Below are positions 54,512 through 62,300 of a stretch of DNA of 64,000 nucleotides, piece by piece (position 1 is the first letter of the stretch; every line of letters starts with the position of its first letter). The notes under the pieces were generated by a model that made no database searches, was not told where the DNA came from, and was given only the letters and a program-made list of their open reading frames with translations. Source of the DNA: Cardiobacterium hominis (lineage in GTDB: Bacteria > Pseudomonadota > Gammaproteobacteria > Cardiobacteriales > Cardiobacteriaceae). Location of the stretch: the NCBI RefSeq assembly GCF_900637305.1, contig NZ_LR134365.1, positions 580,047 through 644,046 of the forward strand, in the 5' to 3' direction. Made by a program: the position numbers and the translations under genes.

Positions 54512-55470
54512 ACCGCAGCATCCACAGTCACGGCCGCAGCCTGTGGGCGCGCTCGGCTAACTACCGCCGCCTTGCCTGGACGGCCGGCTTCCTCGCGCTC
54601 ATCGCCATTATCGCCCTGAACCGGCACAGCGCGTCGCCTGTTCCTGTTTCTGCCCCTGCCGCCGCACCGGCAAGCACAAGTGCGCCCGCGCCTACACCAA
54701 CCACGGCGCAATACACCCCGCCGCCGCCCAAAGCCCCGCCCGCTGCGCCGAAAAGCGCAGAAGAACGCGTCGCCGAAGCCCTGCAACGCTCGGCACAACA
54801 ACCGCCCGCAACCAACCGCGCGGGCAACAACATCGGCGTCCTTTCCGCCCGTTCGCCGGATGGGGCAGCGGATAACGCACAACCGCTGACCATCCTCGAC
54901 CCGCACAGCGACCGTCTCGAAGACTACCCGGACGTTTCCCGCACCTGGGGCGACACCCTGCACATCTCGCCTGCGGGCAGCGGCTTTAACGTCGCCTACA
55001 TGACCGATGGCGATCTGAAAGGGCTACGCCCGTTTGAACCGCGTAGTGGCATACCGCCGTACCGCCCTGAAAACCGCAGTGCCAGCACCCTGGACAGCGC
55101 CACTGACCTCTGGCGCAAAGAACCGCAGCGCGTGGTTGCCCGCGAGCACGTCGGCACCATCAAAATGGATTACGCCTGGAGCGAATTCAAAAACATCCCC
55201 TCGGAAGACTTCGCCGCCTACTGGACGGGCAAAATCCACATCCGCAAAGGCGGCTACTACCGCTTCCGTATAAACCAAAGCTGGTCGGATACGCGCATCC
55301 TCCTCAACCGTCACCGCATCTACGAAGGCAGCCACGACAGAAACAGCCCGCGCGTCTGGCTTGACCCCGGCCAATACACCCTCGAAGTCGAATATCTGAA
55401 CAACTGGCACACCACCAAATTTGAACTGGGACTGGAAACCGCCCCTGCCGAAGATGCGCAAAGCCGCTGA
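54508..55470 (+). CDS. PA14-like anchored protein 1
   Basis: 320 residues. A basic N-terminus (HGRSLWARSANYRRLAW) and one transmembrane helix (about 25-41) give type-II topology, then an Ala/Pro-rich stalk (about 45-105) and a beta-sandwich. The C-terminal part (about 215-312) has the PA14 pattern FAAYWTGKIHIRKGGYYRFRINQSWSDTRILLNRHRIYEGS, then VWLDPGQYTLEVEYLN. PA14 domains bind glycans or other surface ligands. Paralogous to the next gene. Confidence 0.75.
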   Translation: MNRSIHSHGRSLWARSANYRRLAWTAGFLALIAIIALNRHSASPVPVSAPAAAPASTSAPAPTPTTAQYTPPPPKAPPAAPKSAEERVAEALQRSAQQPPATNRAGNNIGVLSARSPDGAADNAQPLTILDPHSDRLEDYPDVSRTWGDTLHISPAGSGFNVAYMTDGDLKGLRPFEPRSGIPPYRPENRSASTLDSATDLWRKEPQRVVAREHVGTIKMDYAWSEFKNIPSEDFAAYWTGKIHIRKGGYYRFRINQSWSDTRILLNRHRIYEGSHDRNSPRVWLDPGQYTLEVEYLNNWHTTKFELGLETAPAEDAQSR

Positions 55471-55476
55471 CCCCGC

Positions 55477-56280
55477 ATGAGCCGCTACCGCAGACCGCAG
55501 CGCAGCCTCTGGGCGCGATCGCGTAACTACCGCCGACTTGTCTGGTTTGCCGCCTTCATCGCCTTCCTGACCTATCTTGCGTTCAACCGTCCGCAACAGC
55601 GCCAGCCTCCGCCCTTTGCCGTCACCGCTGCGCCATTGGCACCGCCTGCCGCCCAGTCACCACCACCACAACCTGCTCCGCGCAAACCTACCCTCGTCAT
55701 CGCCAAGGGGAACCGCTTGCAAGACCTGCCACTCGCCCAAAACCGCTGGAGCGAAGTACTCTCTGCCCGCACACCCGGCAAAGGGTTCAACGCTTACTAT
55801 CTCGATCACGGCGAACTGGAGCGCCTCCACCGCGCCTATCACCCTTACAACTACGACAAAAAGGACGGGAGCGTCGTCGCATGGGCGCGCGTCGGCGAAG
55901 AAAAACCATCGCTCGCCCGCTACGCCGACCGCTGGCGCGAGGCGGGACGGCAGATAGCCGAAGAAAACAGCAGCAGCATCCGTATCCACTACAACTACAA
56001 CGAACTAAAGCGCATTCCCGCCGAAGACTTTGCTGCCTGCTGGCTGGGCTACATTGACATCGCCCAGGGCGGCTATTACCAGTTCAAACCGCAGGGTGGA
56101 GGACTGGCCCGCATCATCCTTGACCGCCACCTCGTTTCAGATGGCCATGCAGGTCAAGTACCGCCGCAACTCTGGCTTGAGCCCGGCCGCTACCTGCTGG
56201 AAGTCGAATACCTGAATTACCGCCACACCGCCGAATATGCCTTGGGACTGGAGCTGGCCTCCACCCGCCGCACGCCCTAA
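55477..56280 (+). CDS. PA14-like anchored protein 2
   Basis: 267 residues. Same layout as its neighbour: RSLWARSRNYRRLVW, one transmembrane helix (about 25-41), a Pro-rich stalk (to about 75), then a PA14-like C-terminus with IPAEDFAACWLGYIDIAQGGYYQFKP, RIILDRHLVSDG and LWLEPGRYLLEVEYLNYRHTAEYALGLEL. Tandem duplicates that have diverged mostly in the stalk. It starts 6 bp after PA14 protein 1 and ends the operon. Confidence 0.75.
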   Translation: MSRYRRPQRSLWARSRNYRRLVWFAAFIAFLTYLAFNRPQQRQPPPFAVTAAPLAPPAAQSPPPQPAPRKPTLVIAKGNRLQDLPLAQNRWSEVLSARTPGKGFNAYYLDHGELERLHRAYHPYNYDKKDGSVVAWARVGEEKPSLARYADRWREAGRQIAEENSSSIRIHYNYNELKRIPAEDFAACWLGYIDIAQGGYYQFKPQGGGLARIILDRHLVSDGHAGQVPPQLWLEPGRYLLEVEYLNYRHTAEYALGLELASTRRTP

Positions 56281-56283
56281 AAG

Positions 56284-56350
56284 CGTAACCCAGCGTTGGG
56301 GTAAATCTTGATGGCGCGTTGGGTTACGGTTGCGCCTAATCCAACCTACG
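56284..56350. repeat. Palindromic intergenic repeat
   Basis: GTAACCCAGCG and CGCGTTGGGTTAC form an inverted repeat, followed by CCTAATCCAACCTACG, the complement of the GTAGGTTGGAT motif near 41367. It lies between two convergent coding regions. Confidence 0.5.
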
Positions 56351-56360
56351 GGCGGGGCGC

Positions 56361-59300
56361 TCAGATCAGGCTGAAATGTCCTTCTTCCAACGTCACATTC
56401 ACTTTGGCGAAGGCGGTCGCGGTGTAGGCGCTGCCGCTGCCGTCCGGGTCGTGGTAGAGTGTGTCGCCTTGTTGGTATACGCGGGTGGTGTGGGTGATGT
56501 GTTGTCCTGCGGCGGTGTACCAGTTGTCGCCGAGGCGTCCGAAGACGGCTTGGTTCAGCGCGATTTTGTCGCCTTCGCCCGCGTTGAAGTCAGTGATGGT
56601 GTCGATGTTTTTGCCGTCCAGGAGGCTGGCGAAGGTGAAGGTGTCGGCGCCCGCGCCGCCGGTGAGGACGTCGGCCCCGTAGCCGCCGTCGAGGTGGTCG
56701 TTGCCCGCGCCGCCGTCCAGGCGGTTGGTCTGTGCGTTGCCGTAGAGTTGGTTGTCGCCGCTGTTGCCGCTGCCGCTTGTGGCGTGGGTGCCGAGGAGGT
56801 AGAGGGTGGTTTCGTCGTTGGCGAGGGTGTAGTCGCCGATGCTGTAGGCGGTGGTGCCGTGGTGGTAGGTCGTGCCGTCGGCGTGGGCGATGCCGTTGCC
56901 GTGCAGGTGTACGTGGGAGTCGCCGCTTTGGTGTTGGCGCACGGCTTCGCGACCGTCCGCGCCGAGCCAGGTGTTGTCGTTCAGGGTGGCGTCGAGGTCG
57001 CCGTTTAGGGTTTTGTCGCCGTGCAGGCCGTGGCTGCTGTCGGCGCCGAGGTAGGTGATGGGCGCGCCGGCAAAGGTGGGTTCGGGCGCGAGGATGTTGC
57101 CGCTGATGGTGAGGCCGGTGAGCGCGCCGTGGCCGCCGCCGTGGGTGATGTCGCCGTCGTAGAGGTTGGGGTCTTGCATGTTGTTGCCGTAGGCGCTTTT
57201 TTCGTCGCCCGCGCCTGCTTTGTCCCAGATGCTTTCGGCGCCGATGCTGGCGCGGCTGACCCGTCCGCTGGCGATGTTGTCGCGGTAGGTGGTGCCGCTG
57301 GAGTCGGTGGCGGTGTACATGAAGTTGGTGGTGGCGTCGTGGGCGACGTCGATGTGGTTGTTGTGGTAGTGGTTGTTTTTGCTGCCCTGGTAGGCTTGCA
57401 GGATGGCCTGGCCGCCCGCACGGGTGGTCATGATGTGGTTGTTTTCGATGTGGTTGTCGCTGGAGGCGTAGGCGATGTGGATGGCGCTGGAGTGGGCATC
57501 GGTGAGGATGTTGTCGCGCACGGTGTTGTGGTTGCTGCGGTCTTGGAGCGAGATGTTGCGGGTGTTGTGATGGAGGTGGTTGCCGCTGATTTCGCTGTCG
57601 CTGACGGTGGAGAAGGCGACGCCGTAGTAGGTGCCGCTCACTTGGTTGCCGCGCACGGTGATGTGTTTGATGGTGCGGCTGGGGTCGGCTTCGGCGACGG
57701 TGCCGTCTTCGACGTATTGCCGCCAGACGGGCGCTTTGGCGTCGCGCCATTGGGGGTTGCCGGGTTGTTGCGCGCCGTTGAAGGCGATGCCGACCGGGGC
57801 GTCGGCGTGTGCGTGCGCGCCGTTGCCGGGTTTGGCGCTGATGTGGTTGTTTTCGACGGTGATGTTTTCGGTGTGACCGCTGCCGCTGTAGACGGTGATG
57901 CCGTAGCCGGGGTAGCCGGGGCGCTGGCCGAGGTGGAGGATGTGGTTGTCGTGGATGCGGTAGTCGTGCAGGTCGTAGCCGAGGATGCCGTGTACGCCGG
58001 GGGCGGCGTTCATGTTGAGGGTGAGGCCGCTGATTTCGCCTTGGCTCGCGCCGTTGGGCAGTTTGAGCGCGGCTTCGTTGACGCTGTTTTGTACGGCGAG
58101 GGTGCTGCCGTTGCCGTGCAGGTAGGGGACGCCGTTTTCCAGCACGATTTGGCTGCCAAGTTGGTATTCGCGCTGCGCGGGCAGTTCGATGCCCAGTTGC
58201 AGGGTTTTTGCGGCCTGGGCGGCGGCGTTGAGCGCGGGGGCGAGGTCGGCGCCGCCGTCGTGGAAGGCGACGGCCGGGATGTGGTTTTTGCAGGTGAGTG
58301 TCCAGCCGGGGGGCATGCCGTCGCTGTAGCCGGTACTGTTTTTTTGTAGCAGGGCGTGGTGGTTGCCGTCGCTGATGATGAGGTTTTGTAGGGTCGGGTC
58401 GGCGGCGATGGCGGTTTTGGCGGCGCCGAGGTCGGCGACGATTTGGTAGGCCGCGCCCGGCGGCAGGTTTTCGCGGGCGAAGGTGTCGGCGGCGCTTGTC
58501 GGGGCGGCGTTTTGTACGGCGATGTCGCTGTCTATCCACAGGCGGTTGCCGTTGTTTTCGTAAGCGCGGTATTGTTCGCCGCCTTCTGTTTGGCTGTCGC
58601 CGGTGGCGTGCCAGTTGTCGCCGAGGGTAATGCGGTCAGCGTCCGTGCCTTTGATGCGGATGTCGAGGCCGCGCGCGGCGTCCAGCGTGTCTTCGCGCAA
58701 CAGGCGCAGGTGTTGGCTGCCGTTGCCGCCGAGGTCGAGGGTGGCGTGGTTGGCGATTTGTTCAAAGTCGAGCCAGGTGTCTTGCTGGAGCGCGGCGAAG
58801 TCGTTGGCGGCGCGGTTTTGCAGGGTTTGTGCGAGGGCAGGGTCGTCCAGCGCGCGCGTTTTTTCGACGAGGGTGGTGATTTCGTCGGCGTAGTAGCGGG
58901 CGATGCTGGCATCGTCCAGCGTGCCCGCGTTTTCGCCCCAGATGGAGAGTGCCGCGCCTTTCAGGCGTTTGCCGTCCACCGCGTTCGCGTGGTTTTTTTC
59001 GTCCCAGATGCCGGGGTTCCAGTCGCGCAGGATGAGGCGGCTGTCGTAGTTGCTGTCGGTCGAGTCGCCCATGCCTTGTTTGGGGACGGCGTAGAGGTAG
59101 CCCGCGTTGTAGTTCAGCACGTTAAAGCCGGCGTCGAGTAGTTCCGGCACGCTGGCGCGCAGGGCGCGGTTGGTCTCGCCGATGCTGCCGTCTTGTCGCC
59201 CGTCGTGGCTCCAGTAGGTGATTTCGATGGTGTGGTCGAGGCTGGCGAGGTTCGCCTTGATGACGCCGTCGTTCCAGATGCGGGTTTTCAGGCCATGCTG

Positions 59301-62300
59301 CGCAAGGAATGCCGCCATTTGGTTGATGTAGTTGATGTATTCGTGGTTGTTGGCGGCGCTGTAGCCAAATTCGTCGCCGCCCAGGTGGAGGTGGCGGGCG
59401 CTATCGCCGAAGGCGGTCGCGATTTCTTGGGCGAGCGCCTGCACGAAGGCGAGGCTTTGCGGCCGGGTGATGTCGATTTCGCGCGCGGCGGGGTCAGAGT
59501 TCGCCGCTTGTAGCGCTTTGACGTAATCTTCGCCTTTTTCCAGCGCGAGCAGGCGGAAGATGGCGTTCATGTGGCTCGGCGTTTCCAGCTCCGGCACGAG
59601 TTCGATGCCTTTCGCCTTGGCGTAGCTGGCGAGTTCCGCCACTTGCGCGGTAGAGAGGAAGGGTTTGCCGGTGTGCGGGTTCACATGGTTGCCCGCGCTG
59701 TCGCGCGTCGCGTCCTGCGCACGCTGGCCGAGGAGGGCGCTTTCCAGCGCGTAGTTTTCGTGGTCGGAGAGGTGCAGGTGGAGGAAGGTGCCGCCTGCTT
59801 TGGCGAGGGTGTCGATGAATTGTTTGATGACGTCCGCGCTGTAGAAGTGGCGGGCGATGTCCAGATTCAGCCCGCTTTCGCGCGCGCCCACGGTGGGCGG
59901 TGCGGGGTAGGCGGGGTCGTCCTGCACGTTGAGGGTGAAGGTTTTTTGTGTGGAGAGGCCGCCCGCGTCGGTGGCGGTGACGGTCAGTTTCACCGTCGGC
60001 TCGCTGGCGTAGTCGAGATGCTGCCCGGCTTTGAGTTTCAGTGTGCCGTCGCTGGTGACTTCAAAGCGGTCGTCGCTGGTTTTATAGGTGTGCGTGTCGC
60101 CCGCGTCGGGGTCGTGCGTGGTCAGTTTGCCGACGGTTGCGCCTGCCAGATTTTCCGGTACTTCCAGGGCGGAAAGCCCGATGTCGGTCGGTGCGTGGTT
60201 GAACGCTCCCGCTGAAGGCCCTGCTTCACCAGCGACTTGCACGCGCTCGGTCGCAGTTTGCGGGGCAAGGCCGGTGTCGGGGACGCTGGCATCGGTTTTG
60301 TCGCTGCTGTGCGGCGGGATGCTAAATTCGCGCTTGCTGTAACCGGAAAAATCGTTGTGGCCGATTTGGTTGTCGCCCAGTTGTTGCCCGTTGTATTTGA
60401 CGGCGTACACCATGTCGCCGCCGGAAGCAGTGTTGTTGGCGATATAGTTGTTGGCGCCGTTTTCGATGGCTATCGCCGCATATTCTTCGTTTTCGCCGAG
60501 GGCGGCATTTTGTCGGCCGATGTTGTGGATTTCGTTGGCGACCACGGTGTTGTTCTTGCCTTCAATGGCGATGCCGTGATTCCACGCCGAGCCGATGTGG
60601 TTTTTCACCACCAGGTTGTCGTCGGAAGTAACCGAGATGCCGTTGTCAAAGGAAGGATCGCTGATGTTTTTGGCGATGATGCTGCGATCCACCCCTTTGG
60701 TGATGCCGATGCCTTCAAAGGCGGTGGTTGATTGTTGGTTGCCGACGTGGTTGTCAATTATCACCATTTCCACCGGCGCGCCGAGGGTGGTGGCGTGGCC
60801 GCCGACTGCCATGCCGCCTTTGACGTTGTGGATTTGGTTGCCGACGATGGCCGCGTTGGGCGAGTCGTCCTTGACCATTACCCCGAAGCCGTCGGTGTGA
60901 TCAATCAAGCCCGCGCCGTCGATGACGCTGTCCAGCACCAACAGATTCTTGCTGCCGCTGCCCGCCTGCCGGAAGCCCTGCGCCAATATGGCACTGCCAC
61001 CGACGTTTTTGATGGCAACGTGATAGACCTGCATGCTGTCGGCGTTGGTGAACTGGAAGGCATTGACCGCCGCATCGCCCGTTTTCCAGCTCATGTCGAG
61101 CGAGAATTCGCTGAAGAGCAGGTTTTTCGCCTTGCCACCCGAGGTGGCGAGGAAGGGGGCAACATCATCTGTCTTGTCGAATTCCAGCACGGTGGCGCTG
61201 CCTTGGCCACGAATGTGTTTGTCCTGCGCCCTGTCCAACACCACCGAACTGATGCGGTGCGTACCCGCGGGTATGTCGATGATGCGGATATTGGGGTCAT
61301 CCAGCGCTTTTTGCAGGCGCTCAGTAAAACTCTGTCCCCATTTGCCGTCGCGCAAATCAGCGATTTCATCAGGGCTTGCCGCCTCAATTTTCAACAACGA
61401 ATCACGGGCGCTTTTCTCGGCGCGGTTGACACGCAGCATGATATCGTTGCCGTCGGTGACGGGGTAATTGGGCGGTGTCCGGGCGTCATCAGCGGTCGGT
61501 GCGGTTGCCGCGCTGGTCGGTGTTTCGTGATGGGCGGAGTTGTCGTCGTAGGTCGCCTGTACGGTGATTTTCGCGCCCTTTTGCGCGGCGGTGAGGGTGA
61601 AGGTCTGCGCGGTTGCGCCGCCAATCGGGTTGCCATCAGCAAACCACTGGTATTTGACCGCGCTGGCGTCGAAGTTATCGGCATCCTTGACGGTGGCGGT
61701 CAGCGTGCTGCCCACTTTGGCCTCGCCCGTGATGCTGATGCTGCCCGGCTGGTTGGGCGCGGGGTAGGCGGGGTTGTCCTGCACGTTGAGCGTAAAGGTT
61801 TTTTGGGTGGAGAGGCCGCCCGCGTCGGTCGCGGTGACGGTGAGCGCCACGGTTTTCTCCGCCGCGTAGTCAAGATGCTGTCCGGCTTTCAGCTTCAGCG
61901 TTCCGTCGGCGGCGACTTCAAAGCGGTCGTCGCTGGTTTTGTAGGTATGGGTGTCGCCGCTGTCGGGGTCGTGCGTGGTGAGTTTTCCGACGGTCGCGCC
62001 GTCTTGGCCTTCGGCGACTTGGCTGGCGGAAAGCGTGATGTCGTCCGGGGCGTGGTTTTGCGGCGGCTGCGGGGTATCGACGTTTTCGATGGTGATGTTG
62101 AGTGTCGCCGCCGCTGGCGTCTGCGGCGTGCCTTGTTTGATGGCGTCCACCGCCGGTTTGGCGCTGCCGTCCTGTCGCCAGAAGCCGTAGTAGGCCTCGC
62201 GGTCGGCGGCGTCAAGCAGGTCGGGGCGGTTGTTGTGGTCGGCGTCGATGTTGGCGTCGGGGATGCCGTCGCCGTTGGTGTCGATATTGACGTCCACGAT

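Noticed and set aside
57021..58349. 442-codon plus-strand frame opposite beta-helix 2
   Set aside because: Same reason: a mirror frame rich in Val, Gly, Ala and Asp without any domain pattern.
56590..58539. 649-codon minus-strand frame inside the giant gene
   Set aside because: Shifted frame giving Arg/Pro/His-rich sequence; the +0 frame carries the RTX and beta-helix motifs.
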